Source: Actinomycetota bacterium
GTDB taxonomy: Bacteria > Actinomycetota > Acidimicrobiia > Acidimicrobiales > Ilumatobacteraceae
DNA length: 12,532 nucleotides
NCBI GenBank assembly: GCA_005800965.1
Contig: SYEA01000143.1
Coordinates: forward strand, 1 to 12,532
Reading direction: 5' to 3'
Below, one piece after another: positions 6,322-12,532 of this stretch. The notes beneath the pieces are model-generated. The model did not search any database and was not told the DNA's origin. It was given only the letters and a program-made list of their open reading frames with translations. Positions within the stretch are counted from its first letter, which is position 1. Every line of letters starts with the position of its first letter. The translations under genes were made by a program, and so were the position numbers.

Positions 6322-7122
6322 ATGCCCGTGCGCACTGCCGTGATCCCTGCGGCGGGCTTGGGCACCCGTTTCTTGCCGGCCACCAAGGTGGTGCCCAAAG
6401 AATTGCTGCCCGTGTTCGACACGCCGTCACTGCAACATACGGTCGACGAAGCAATCGGTGCCGGCATCGACCACATCATCTTGGTGTCGAACCGTGCCAA
6501 GCCAGCCATCGAAGCATTTGCCGACAAAGCAAGTGGCGGTGCCCGCATCACGGTGGTGTATCAGGATGCCCCCCGCGGGTTGGGTCACGCCGTGGAAATC
6601 ACGCGCGAGTTGGTCGGCGATGCACCCTTTGCAGTGCTGTTGCCCGACGAGTTAATGGGAGATAGTTCGCACCTGCAAGATCTGGTGCGCGAACACGAAG
6701 CCACGGGTCAGACCGCAATTGGTGTGAAGCGCGTGCCGCGCAGCGAAGTGTCGGCGTACGGGTGCATCACACCCCAAGGAGTGCCCGATGCCAACGGTCG
6801 AGTCGGCGTGCGTGACGTGGTGGAAAAACCCAACGCGGTGGATGCACCGAGCGATCTGGTCATCATCGGTCGGTATGTGTTCAGTCGTCACATTTTTGGT
6901 TATCTCGCGTCACTCAAGCCTGCTGCTGGTGGCGAACTGCAATTGAGCGACGCAATCGGCGCCTATGCGCGCAAAGGTGGCGTTACTGGGGTGCTCATTT
7001 CGTGCACACGCCACGACACCGGCACGCCAATGGGAATGTTGACGGCGTCGATCGACGCAGCGCTGAAGCGCAGCAACGTGGGTCCGCAACTACGAACATG
7101 GCTGGAAGGTCGTCTGCAATGA
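6322..7122 (+). CDS. galU: UTP-glucose-1-phosphate uridylyltransferase (GalU)
   Basis: GalU makes UDP-glucose from UTP and glucose 1-phosphate, feeding wall polysaccharides, glycolipids and trehalose. The nucleotidyltransferase fold shows GLGTRF (12-17), PKELLPV (25-31), GLGHAV (87-92), LLPDE (106-110), VVEKP (166-170), GGELQLSDAI (203-212) and DTGTPMG (232-238). At 266 residues it is somewhat shorter than the usual ~290-300, but all core motifs are present and it looks intact. The ATG at 6322 is set by the leaderless hexamer. Its TGA overlaps the ATG of the serine hydrolase (ATGA). In mycobacteria and corynebacteria galU likewise begins the galU-moeA-...-glpR cluster. Confidence 0.95.
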   Translation: MPVRTAVIPAAGLGTRFLPATKVVPKELLPVFDTPSLQHTVDEAIGAGIDHIILVSNRAKPAIEAFADKASGGARITVVYQDAPRGLGHAVEITRELVGDAPFAVLLPDELMGDSSHLQDLVREHEATGQTAIGVKRVPRSEVSAYGCITPQGVPDANGRVGVRDVVEKPNAVDAPSDLVIIGRYVFSRHIFGYLASLKPAAGGELQLSDAIGAYARKGGVTGVLISCTRHDTGTPMGMLTASIDAALKRSNVGPQLRTWLEGRLQ

Positions 7123-8354
7123 GCACATTGGTCAACGAAGTTGGTGTCACCGAAGCAGGTTTTGACACGAAGCGTTTGCGACACCTCGACGCCCACTTTG
7201 AGGAGTATGTGGATGACGGTCGTCTGCCTGGTTTTCATCTGGTGGTGTCGCGCCACGGCAAAGTAGCCCATCAACATCGCTACGGTATGCGCGACGTTGA
7301 AGCCTCGCTACCGATTGATGCCGACACGATCTATCGCATTTATTCGATGACCAAACCCGTCACATCTGTGGCGCTCATGATGTTGGTCGAAGAGGGCCGA
7401 CTGTTACTGACCGACCCGGTAAGCAAGTTCATCCCATCGTTCGGTGTAGCGCGCGTGTGGCGCGGCGGTTCGGTCGTCAAGCCAGTGACCGAACCCATCA
7501 CCGAGCCGATGCTGGTGTGGCATCTGCTCACGCATACTGCGGGTCTGACCTACGGGTTTTTGTATCAGTCGCCGGTGGATGATTTGTATCGTCGCGCGGG
7601 CTACGAGTGGGGTGCGCCACGCGGCACGACACTCGAGCAGGCCTGCGAGATGTGGGCATCGCTGCCATTGCTGTTTCAGCCCGGTACCGAATGGAACTAC
7701 AGCGTGGCCACCGACGTGGTGGGCCGACTTGTCGAGGTGATTTCTGGGCAAAGCCTCGACGAGTTCTTTGCGCAGCGAATTTTTGCACCACTCGGCATGC
7801 ACGACACCGGCTTTTTTGCGCCCGAAGACAAATCACATCGCGTTGCGGCGCTGTATCAACCCGACCCAGCGACCAAACAAGCCAAACGACTCGATGCCAT
7901 GGGCAAAGCCGTGTTGCATCGCCCATCACTCTTGGGTGGCGGTGGCGGGTTGGCGTCGACGGCACACGACTATCACCGTTTTATGTTGATGTTGGCCAAC
8001 GGTGGCGAATTCGATGGCACGCATCTGTTGTCGCCGCGCACGTTGCGGTTAATGACGTCAAATCATTTGCCTAACAACATGGATTTGTCAGAGTTCGGGC
8101 GACCGCTCGACGCTGAAACAACCGATGATGGTGTGGGTTTCGGGTTGGGGTTCTCGGTGTTGATAAACCCAGCCAAGGCAAAAGCGCACGGCTCAGTCGG
8201 CGATTTTGGTTGGGGTGGGGCAGCGAGCACCACGTTTTGGGTCGATCACTTAGAGGGCATCACCGGCGCGTTCTACACGCAACTGTTGCCGTCGAGCACG
8301 TGGCCGATTCGGCCGCATTTCAAGAATCTGGTGTATCAAGCACTCGTCGCGTAA
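7119..8354 (+). CDS. Beta-lactamase-fold serine hydrolase (class C/esterase EstB-like)
   Basis: This 411-residue protein of the beta-lactamase/PBP-like superfamily is likely an esterase or peptidase rather than a true beta-lactamase. The nucleophile motif SMTK (76-79) and the second-motif tyrosine in WNYSVATDV (Tyr194) are clear. The third motif region is GWGGAASTTFWVD (starting at Gly364). The YxN asparagine is replaced (Y-S-V), as is common in EstB-type esterases. There is no obvious signal peptide, so it is probably cytosolic. The ATG at 7119 shares ATGA with the galU stop and has GGAAGG at 7104-7109, 9 nt upstream, so coupled translation is likely. The frame is open upstream to 7002, but that stretch lies within galU and precedes the family's normal N-terminus. 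It overlaps the minus-strand gene downstream by 35 nt. The substrate is unknown. Confidence 0.92.
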   Translation: MSTLVNEVGVTEAGFDTKRLRHLDAHFEEYVDDGRLPGFHLVVSRHGKVAHQHRYGMRDVEASLPIDADTIYRIYSMTKPVTSVALMMLVEEGRLLLTDPVSKFIPSFGVARVWRGGSVVKPVTEPITEPMLVWHLLTHTAGLTYGFLYQSPVDDLYRRAGYEWGAPRGTTLEQACEMWASLPLLFQPGTEWNYSVATDVVGRLVEVISGQSLDEFFAQRIFAPLGMHDTGFFAPEDKSHRVAALYQPDPATKQAKRLDAMGKAVLHRPSLLGGGGGLASTAHDYHRFMLMLANGGEFDGTHLLSPRTLRLMTSNHLPNNMDLSEFGRPLDAETTDDGVGFGLGFSVLINPAKAKAHGSVGDFGWGGAASTTFWVDHLEGITGAFYTQLLPSSTWPIRPHFKNLVYQALVA

Positions 8355-8892
8355 ACGCACCCGGCTCGTTGAGCACCAAACCATATTCATCGAGTTCGGC
8401 TTCAACTTCGCGCGCACAATATGGGCTCAGATACCGCCAACGGCGGGCGTCGAGCCGTGCAAAGGTGCGCTGTTGTGCCGACACTTCGAGAGTCTCTACA
8501 TCCACCACGGCAACCGTGAGATTGGCAGCGTGCGAGTCGTGCAAGGGCAAGCGTTTGATGATGGCCGAGGTGGTGAACGGGTTCATCCGTAATTCGATGT
8601 CGGTGCAGCCGTCGAGTTCGGTGCGATGAGCACCGTTCATTTCGCCCCAGTGCCCGGAGCGGTCACGGCCGAGCCATAAGTCGGGCTCGTCCATGTCGCG
8701 AAACAGCATGAACTGTTGCACGACCAAACTGGCTGAGAGCCGGATCACGAATTGTGCCTCGTCGCGACCGAGTGTGCCTTGGGCGGTCCATCCTTCGTTT
8801 TCGAATCGCACTTCAAGTTCGCTGGTCGAGCCGTCGGCAAGATCCCACGCAACATGTAGCGGCGATTGTGGAAATGGGGCAAAGGTGGCCAC
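8320..8892 (-). CDS. Putative glycolipid-binding protein (PF06475 family)
   Basis: The 190-residue product resembles the 'putative glycolipid-binding' family PF06475. The core runs EVRFENEGWTAQGT (27-40), DEPDLWLGRDRSGHW (68-82), then the signature ELDGCTDIELRMNPFTT (92-108), IIKRLPL (111-117), VAVVDVETLEVSAQQRTF (127-144) and RRWRYLSP (150-157). No signal peptide or membrane helix is seen, so it is probably cytosolic. Members of the family are poorly characterised despite the name. The GTG at 8892 has GAGG 7 nt upstream, which decides the start; the frame is open further upstream but there lies opposite moeA. It sits against the direction of its neighbours: divergent from moeA (46-nt gap) and overlapping the serine hydrolase end by 35 nt. 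Confidence 0.8.
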   Translation of the reverse strand: MATFAPFPQSPLHVAWDLADGSTSELEVRFENEGWTAQGTLGRDEAQFVIRLSASLVVQQFMLFRDMDEPDLWLGRDRSGHWGEMNGAHRTELDGCTDIELRMNPFTTSAIIKRLPLHDSHAANLTVAVVDVETLEVSAQQRTFARLDARRWRYLSPYCAREVEAELDEYGLVLNEPGAFTRRVLDTPDS

Positions 8893-8925
8893 GTCACAGC
8901 CTCGCACGACACGCTGCGTGCCAGA

Positions 8926-8931
8926 TACCGT
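8926..8931 (+). promoter_or_regulatory. Putative -10 TACCGT for moeA
   Basis: TACCGT ends 7 nt before the GTG at 8939 and 4 nt before the GTG at 8936. The 7-nt spacing is close to the 6-nt leaderless pattern of other genes here and favours 8939 as the start. It lies in the 46-nt gap from the divergent glycolipid-binding gene. Confidence 0.35.
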
Positions 8932-8938
8932 CCAAGTG

Positions 8939-10153
8939 GTGATCCCGCTCAGCGAAGCGCAACAACGTGTGCTCGACGGGGTTGCCCCGCTTAGCCCGGT
9001 GCAAATTGCCTGCAATCTCGCCGCCGGTCTGGTGCTGGCGCAAGACGTGGTGGCTAGTGAACATGTGCCGCCGTTTGCCAACACGGCCGTGGATGGTTTT
9101 GCGGTGCGTGCGGCCGTTGTTGCACACGCGCCGGTTGAGCTGCGGGTGATCGGCACGTGTGCTGCCGGTGACGGCACCGAGTGGCACGTGGGCGCAGGCG
9201 AAGCGCTGCGCATTATGACTGGGGCGCCGATGCCCACCGGCGCCGATGCCGTGGTGATGGTCGAAGATTGTGAGCAGCCAACCCGTGAGCGTGTGCAAGT
9301 AGGCAAGTCGGTTGCCGTGGGTGCTGCGGTGCGACCCGTTGCCGATGATGTGCGCGCCGGCGACACGGTGTTTGGCGCGGGCAGCGTGCTGAACGCCGCT
9401 GGCGCAGGTGTGTTGTCAAGTATGAATGCCCGTCAGGTGCTGGTGTATCCGCGGGTCAAAGTGGCGTTGCTATCGACTGGTGATGAACTTGTCACCGACG
9501 GCTCGCCGCTCAGCCGTGGCCAGATTCGCGAAAGCAATCTCACGATGCTCGAGATTTTGATTGCAGGTTCGCAATGTGAGGTCACCAATCTTGGTGTCAT
9601 CGCCGACGACGAAGCGTTGCTCGAGCGCACCTTGCGCCACGCCGCGAGCACGCACGATGCAATCGTCACCAGTGGTGGTGTGAGCATGGGTGACTTTGAC
9701 GTGGTCAAAGCCGTGCTGTCGCGCATTGCCGAAATGCAGTGGATGCAGATGGCGGTGAAACCTGCCAAGCCGTTTGCTTTCGGTTTGCTCAGCGACGCAC
9801 AACGACGGGTGCCGGTGTTCGGTTTGCCAGGCAACCCTGTGTCGTCGATGATTAGTTTCGAGTTGCTTGCGCGCCCCGCCTTGCGCAAGATGATGGGGCA
9901 CACGCAGAGTTTGCTGCGCCCAACGGTTCGCGCCGTGGCCGATGCACCGCTGCGACGCAAGCCCGACGGCAAAGTGCATTTCATGCGCGTGTTCGCCCAT
10001 TTTGCCGACGACGGGCGATTGCATGTGCGCGACTCGGGCCCGCAAGGCAGCCATCAGCTGGCAGCCACCGCAGCGGCCAACGGCTTGGCATTCGTGCCCG
10101 ACGGCGCTGGTATCGATGCTGGCGGCAGCGTGGATGTGCTGTTGCTCGCCTAA
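8939..10153 (+). CDS. moeA: Molybdopterin molybdotransferase MoeA / gephyrin-like Glp
   Basis: MoeA inserts molybdate into adenylylated molybdopterin, the last step of Moco synthesis, in the cytosol. The 404-residue protein shows PPFANTAVDGFAV (44-56; the usual form is N-S-A-M-D-G-Y), TGAPMPTGADAVVMVE, a STGDEL start to the MoCF domain, TSGGVSMGDFD (244-254) and GLPGNPVSS (295-303). The C-terminal domain IV is complete. The tandem GTG codons at 8936 and 8939 leave a 1-codon doubt about the start; the family N-terminus (x-IPLSEA) and TACCGT spacing favour 8939. In Corynebacterium a MoeA homologue, Glp, binds FtsZ and the membrane receptor GlpR encoded in the same galU cluster. A GlpR-like gene lies 1.7 kb downstream here, so a Glp role is possible. 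The moaA and moaC genes that follow argue for a Moco role too. Confidence 0.95.
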   Translation: MIPLSEAQQRVLDGVAPLSPVQIACNLAAGLVLAQDVVASEHVPPFANTAVDGFAVRAAVVAHAPVELRVIGTCAAGDGTEWHVGAGEALRIMTGAPMPTGADAVVMVEDCEQPTRERVQVGKSVAVGAAVRPVADDVRAGDTVFGAGSVLNAAGAGVLSSMNARQVLVYPRVKVALLSTGDELVTDGSPLSRGQIRESNLTMLEILIAGSQCEVTNLGVIADDEALLERTLRHAASTHDAIVTSGGVSMGDFDVVKAVLSRIAEMQWMQMAVKPAKPFAFGLLSDAQRRVPVFGLPGNPVSSMISFELLARPALRKMMGHTQSLLRPTVRAVADAPLRRKPDGKVHFMRVFAHFADDGRLHVRDSGPQGSHQLAATAAANGLAFVPDGAGIDAGGSVDVLLLA

Positions 10154-10175
10154 GGCGGCATGAAGTCGTCGGGCG

Positions 10176-10181
10176 TAGGCT
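10176..10181 (+). promoter_or_regulatory. Putative -10 TAGGCT of a leaderless moaA promoter
   Basis: TAGGCT is followed by exactly 6 nt (TTGGCC) and the moaA ATG at 10188. The hexamer and spacing are identical to those before tldD. It lies in the 34-nt gap after moeA, so moaA may have its own promoter besides read-through. It also argues against the in-frame TTG at 10182 as start. Confidence 0.55.
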
Positions 10182-10187
10182 TTGGCC

Positions 10188-11225
10188 ATGTCGAGCGCGA
10201 CCAAGCCCGAACTCATCGACTCATTCGGGCGTACGGTGCGCGACTTGCGCATTTCGGTAACCGATCGCTGCAACTTTCGCTGCACCTATTGCATGCCCGA
10301 AGAAGGCATGGTGTGGTTGCCACGCACCGAGGTATTGACCTATGAAGAAATCGCCCGCGTTGCACGCATCTGTGTCGAGCGTTTCGGGGTGGATGGCATT
10401 CGCCTCACCGGTGGCGAGCCCACCGTGCGCGCCCACCTTACGAAACTGATCTCTGCGCTCGCCGTGCTCACCGTGCCCGCCGCCGCCAATTCGCCGTTGG
10501 CGGGTCAGCCCATCGACGTGGCGGTCACCACCAATGGCGCCACGCTCGCGTTGGTGGCCGCCGACTTGCAGCGTGCCGGTTTGCGGCGTATCAACGTGAG
10601 CCTCGACACGCTGAATCGCGAAAAATTCAAGCAGATTACCAAGCGTGACGAACTCGCTTCGGTGCTCGAAGGCATCGACGCTGCAATTGCAGTGGGTATG
10701 GCGCCGGTAAAGGTGAATGCGGTCGTGCAACGTGGGGTGAACGACGACGAAATCATTGCTCTTGCCACGTTTGGTCGAGAAAAAAATATTGAAGTGCGAT
10801 TTATCGAGTTCATGCCGCTTGATGCCCAAGCCGGCTGGTTGAACAACGCAGTGGTCGGCCAAGACGAGATTGTGTCGACCATTAACGAAGTGTTTGCACT
10901 CGAGCAGATTGCCAGTCGTGGCGCTGCACCGGCAGATCGCTGGCGATATCTCGATGGCAAGGGCACGGTGGGTGTGATACCAACGGTTACCAAACCGTTT
11001 TGCGGCGATTGCGATCGGGTGCGGCTCACCGCCGACGGGCAGTTTCGCACCTGTTTGTTTGCCACCGACGAATTCGACGTGCGGGCGCTGTTGCGCAACG
11101 GTGCCAGCGACGATGCAATCGAAGCGTTGTTGCGTCGTGCGGTGGGCGAAAAGTGGGCGGGCCACACCATCGGTCAGGTGTCGTTTGTTCGTCCGCGTCG
11201 ATCCATGAGCCAAATCGGAGGCTGA
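10188..11225 (+). CDS. moaA: GTP 3',8-cyclase MoaA (radical SAM, molybdopterin synthesis)
   Basis: MoaA is the radical SAM enzyme that converts GTP to 3',8-cyclo-dihydro-GTP, which MoaC then turns into cyclic pyranopterin monophosphate. The 345-residue protein has the SAM-cluster motif CNFRCTYC (Cys28, Cys32, Cys35) and LTGGEPTVR. The second 4Fe-4S cluster is bound by CGDC...C (Cys272, Cys275, Cys289; CxxC-x13-C), and the protein ends in the conserved Gly-Gly tail needed for activity. It looks complete. It lies between moeA and moaC on the same strand. The codons for the Gly-Gly tail (GGA GGC) also form a GGAGG ribosome site for a 12-codon reading frame leading into moaC. GGA is not used for any other glycine in this gene. 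Confidence 0.97.
   Translation: MSSATKPELIDSFGRTVRDLRISVTDRCNFRCTYCMPEEGMVWLPRTEVLTYEEIARVARICVERFGVDGIRLTGGEPTVRAHLTKLISALAVLTVPAAANSPLAGQPIDVAVTTNGATLALVAADLQRAGLRRINVSLDTLNREKFKQITKRDELASVLEGIDAAIAVGMAPVKVNAVVQRGVNDDEIIALATFGREKNIEVRFIEFMPLDAQAGWLNNAVVGQDEIVSTINEVFALEQIASRGAAPADRWRYLDGKGTVGVIPTVTKPFCGDCDRVRLTADGQFRTCLFATDEFDVRALLRNGASDDAIEALLRRAVGEKWAGHTIGQVSFVRPRRSMSQIGG
11217..11221 (+). promoter_or_regulatory. Strong Shine-Dalgarno GGAGG inside the moaA end
   Basis: GGAGG lies in the last two codons of moaA and is 6 nt before the ATG at 11228, an optimal spacing. It is 37 nt before the moaC ATG, far too distant to serve moaC directly. It is the best Shine-Dalgarno match I noticed in the window. 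Confidence 0.6.
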
Positions 11226-11227
11226 CC

Positions 11228-11266
11228 ATGTTGATACCCGCCATGTTTCGAGCTCGCCATGTCTGA
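11228..11266 (+). CDS. Possible 12-residue leader peptide coupling moaA to moaC
   Basis: The frame MLIPAMFRARHV followed by TGA starts 6 nt after GGAGG and ends 8 nt into moaC, so its stop (11264-11266) lies just past the moaC ATG (11259). moaC itself has no good ribosome site (GAGCTCGCC before the ATG). A ribosome ending this frame would be placed on the moaC start, a typical translational-coupling layout. The peptide has no recognised family and is probably unimportant as a product. Alternatively the GGAGG is chance, from the Gly-Gly codons of MoaA. Confidence 0.4.
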   Translation: MLIPAMFRARHV

Positions 11267-11741
11267 CGCCCAGTTTTCCCACCTCGACCCGCTGGGTCGC
11301 GCACGGATGGTGGATGTAACACCCAAAGAGCCCACTCATCGTCGTGCTGTGGCACGCTGCAAAGTGTTCATGCAGCCCGCAACCACCGCAGCAGTCGCCA
11401 ATCGCGAAGTAAAAAAAGGCGACGTGTTGGCAGTGGCTCGCGTGGCGGGCATTCAGGCGGCCAAGCGCACCAGCGACATGATTCCTCTGTGTCATCCGCT
11501 GTTGATTGGCGCCGTCACGATCAATTTCGAAATCGGCGACACGTGGGTGGCAGTCGAGTGCCATGTGGACACCATCGACCGCACCGGGGTGGAAATGGAA
11601 GCCCTGCACGCCTGCTCGGTGGCTGCCCTGACGATCTATGACATGTGCAAAAGTGCCGACCGCGAAATGGTCATCGGCGAGCTCACCCTGTGGGAAAAGT
11701 CGGGTGGACGCCAGGGCACCTACCGTCGCACCGCCCCGTAG
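11259..11741 (+). CDS. moaC: Cyclic pyranopterin monophosphate synthase MoaC
   Basis: MoaC converts the MoaA product into cyclic pyranopterin monophosphate, the first stable Moco intermediate. The 160-residue protein carries the family motifs ARMVDVTPKEPTHRRA (15-30), MIPLCHPL (74-81), TGVEMEAL (109-116), TIYDMCKS (125-132, with Asp128 and Lys131) and EKSGG (146-150). Its length is normal. The ATG at 11259 gives the standard N-terminus (MSDAQFSHLD). It follows moaA by 33 nt on the same strand, and initiation may depend on the overlapping 12-codon frame. The later-step genes moaD, moaE and mog are not in this window. Confidence 0.97.
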   Translation: MSDAQFSHLDPLGRARMVDVTPKEPTHRRAVARCKVFMQPATTAAVANREVKKGDVLAVARVAGIQAAKRTSDMIPLCHPLLIGAVTINFEIGDTWVAVECHVDTIDRTGVEMEALHACSVAALTIYDMCKSADREMVIGELTLWEKSGGRQGTYRRTAP

Positions 11742-11840
11742 TTACGCCGTAACCAGGCTGGAATCAGCACAGGCGAGGGGCTAGGGCAAGAGGGCTGGGC
11801 CCAGGTCAGGGGCAACCTGCCGGCTGTCATCAAATCGTCA

Positions 11841-11853
11841 TAGACTGTCAGGA
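11841..11853 (+). promoter_or_regulatory. Start signals of the GlpR-like gene: TAGACT and AGGA
   Basis: TAGACT (11841-11846) ends 12 nt before the ATG at 11859, and AGGA (11850-11853) lies 5 nt before it. As with uppP, they are alternatives: a -10 giving a very short leader, or a Shine-Dalgarno site used on a transcript from upstream. The 117-nt gap after moaC favours a separate promoter somewhere in it. Confidence 0.3.
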
Positions 11854-11858
11854 ACCGT

Positions 11859-12413
11859 ATGGGCAACCTGATTTTGCTGCTTGTCGCTGCCGCCTGGGCC
11901 GCCGTGCTGGTGCCCCCGCTGGTGCGTTCACGCCTGCGTAACTCGCCAAACACCTCGGTTACCCAGTTTCGCCGCCAGTTGTCGTCGCTCCAGCAGGGTG
12001 GCCGTGGGCTGCCTCGTTCGGGTTCGTTGCCGGTGGGCTCGATGCGCAGCCCGCTGCGCGACGCTGCCCGCCCCTTTGCCCCTGCGGCCCGAGCGGTGGG
12101 TCGCCCATTGCGTCAGGTGGGCCATGCCACGTCGTCGGTGGTGCGTCCTCGTGGTTCTCGTCAGCATGCCCGTTTTGAGGGTGAGTTTTTCGAGCGCGAG
12201 CTGATTCGTCGTCGTCGCCAAAATTGGTTGTTGGGCTTGGCTGGCACCACTGGTGTGTCGTTGTTGTTGGCTCTGGCGATGCGCGAGATGTTCTTTGTGT
12301 GGACTTTCACGGTGGCATCGTTGGCTACTGCGGCGTATTGCTATGTGTTGGTGCAGTGGCGAGTCAAGCGCGATCACGAGCGCTATCGCCGCCAGTTCCG
12401 TCGCGTTGCGTAG
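11859..12413 (+). CDS. Membrane protein resembling divisome protein GlpR/SepX
   Basis: The 184-residue protein starts with a membrane helix (about 3-22) ending in AAWAAVLVPPLVRSR, close to the GAWAAYLVPMWLRR pattern of actinobacterial SepX/GlpR. Next comes SVTQFRRQLSSL, as in those proteins. A basic, low-complexity, probably cytosolic region follows (45-120), then two helices (about 123-140 and 145-166) and a basic C-terminus. This layout, one N-terminal helix, a variable linker and a C-terminal helical pair, is that of GlpR, the membrane receptor of gephyrin-like Glp in Corynebacterium, and of SepX in Streptomyces, which helps stabilise FtsZ rings. Its place downstream of galU and moeA matches Rv0996. 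The similarity is judged by eye. Confidence is high that it is a real membrane protein and moderate for GlpR. Confidence 0.75.
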   Translation: MGNLILLLVAAAWAAVLVPPLVRSRLRNSPNTSVTQFRRQLSSLQQGGRGLPRSGSLPVGSMRSPLRDAARPFAPAARAVGRPLRQVGHATSSVVRPRGSRQHARFEGEFFERELIRRRRQNWLLGLAGTTGVSLLLALAMREMFFVWTFTVASLATAAYCYVLVQWRVKRDHERYRRQFRRVA

Positions 12414-12430
12414 TAGCAGGGCACCTACCG

Positions 12431-12476
12431 AGTACGACTGAACGTCAGGCATTCAGGGCGAGTATCAATTCGTACT
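12431..12476. repeat. Inverted repeat after the GlpR-like gene
   Basis: AGTACGA (12431-12437) and TCGTACT (12470-12476) are perfect 7-bp inverted arms with a 32-nt loop, 18 nt after the GlpR-like stop. The loop is long and no T-run follows, so a terminator role is doubtful; a protein-binding site is equally possible. Confidence 0.25.
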
Positions 12477-12494
12477 TGGGTGTGATGGGGCACT

Positions 12495-12500
12495 TTGACA
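12495..12500 (+). promoter_or_regulatory. Consensus -35 box TTGACA near the right edge
   Basis: TTGACA matches the -35 consensus perfectly. No good -10 follows at the normal distance; ATCAAT at 12517-12522 with a 16-nt spacer is the best, with 3 of 6 matches. An ATG at 12521 begins a frame that leaves the window after four codons. It could be the promoter of a gene beyond the window. Confidence 0.2.
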
Positions 12501-12532
12501 CACGACGATTGCGCCGATCAATGGCCGGTAAA

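Noticed and set aside
7002..7118. N-terminal extension of the serine hydrolase by 39 codons
   Set aside because: It lies wholly inside galU, has the composition of a shadow frame, and the ATG at 7119 has a good ribosome site and the ATGA overlap.
8693..8938. Upstream extension of moeA
   Set aside because: The extension is antisense to the glycolipid-binding gene and does not resemble MoeA; the family N-terminus begins at IPLSEA.
8893..9366. Upstream extension of the glycolipid-binding gene
   Set aside because: It is antisense to moeA and Ser/Thr/Cys-rich with no family similarity; the GTG at 8892 has GAGG upstream.
9470..10285. 271-codon minus-strand frame opposite moeA
   Set aside because: Antisense shadow of a clear MoeA coding region; its composition is unlike a real protein.
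10221..11609. 462-codon open frame on the minus strand opposite moaA and moaC
   Set aside because: MoaA and MoaC motifs are unmistakable on the plus strand. The antisense product is rich in His and Arg, has no recognisable domain, and is a by-product of codon bias.
11741..11819. Hairpins after moaC: GTTAC-GCC-GTAAC (11741-11753), palindrome CTGGGCCCAG (11795-11804), CAGGT/ACCTG (11802-11819)
   Set aside because: Stems are only 5 bp and no T-run follows any of them; too weak to call a terminator, though one may act as one.
12445..12532. Minus-strand open frame entering from the right edge and ending in KYELILALNA
   Set aside because: Only 28 codons are visible and there is no recognisable motif; an open stretch this short is likely by chance. 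It could be a gene C-terminus, but I cannot support it.
1..12532. Search for a mobile island, toxin-antitoxin, CRISPR, tRNA or phage features
   Set aside because: No transposase, integrase, direct-repeat array, cloverleaf or shift in codon style was seen; nearly all the space is core-type genes.

Overview
The window looks like chromosomal core sequence from an actinobacterium. By gene content, moderate-to-high GC and the abundance of GTG/TTG words it is most like the class Acidimicrobiia; the phylum is well supported, the class is an inference. I see no mobile element, CRISPR array, tRNA or rRNA. The genes are tightly packed, with very short gaps between divergent pairs.

Left part (1-5736): a minus-strand pair runs off the left edge. 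It is a PAP2-superfamily membrane phosphatase/transferase followed by dxs, the first enzyme of the MEP isoprenoid pathway, cut at the window edge. Divergent from it are tldD and tldE/pmbA, the two subunits of a zinc metalloprotease, overlapping by 4 nt. They are followed by uppP, which recycles undecaprenyl diphosphate for cell-wall synthesis.

Middle part (5737-8892): a minus-strand FmdB-family gene resembles the mycobacterial chaperone Ruc (Rv0991c) but has no cysteines. A possible 50-residue membrane protein lies downstream of it. The FmdB-family gene is divergent from galU across only 26 bp. galU overlaps a beta-lactamase-fold serine hydrolase (ATGA). A PF06475-type putative glycolipid-binding protein lies on the minus strand and overlaps the hydrolase tail to tail by 35 nt.

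Right part (8939-12532): moeA, moaA and moaC make molybdenum cofactor. They are followed by a three-helix membrane protein that resembles the actinobacterial divisome protein GlpR/SepX. The order galU - moeA - GlpR, with an FmdB-family gene divergent from galU, recalls the Mycobacterium neighbourhood Rv0991c-Rv0996. The MoeA here may therefore be the gephyrin-like Glp that works with GlpR in cell division as well as, or instead of, being a molybdotransferase. The last ~120 bases hold no gene I can support.

Expression signals: several genes carry a TAnnnT hexamer exactly 6 nt before the start codon (PAP2 gene, tldD, galU, moaA; moeA with 7 nt). This is the arrangement expected of actinobacterial leaderless transcripts. 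These hexamers also decide the start codons I chose. The most notable points are the cysteine-free Ruc-like protein, the Glp/GlpR-like pair, the leaderless promoter set, and a 12-codon leader reading frame with a GGAGG ribosome site in front of moaC. No wholly new multi-gene system is evident.
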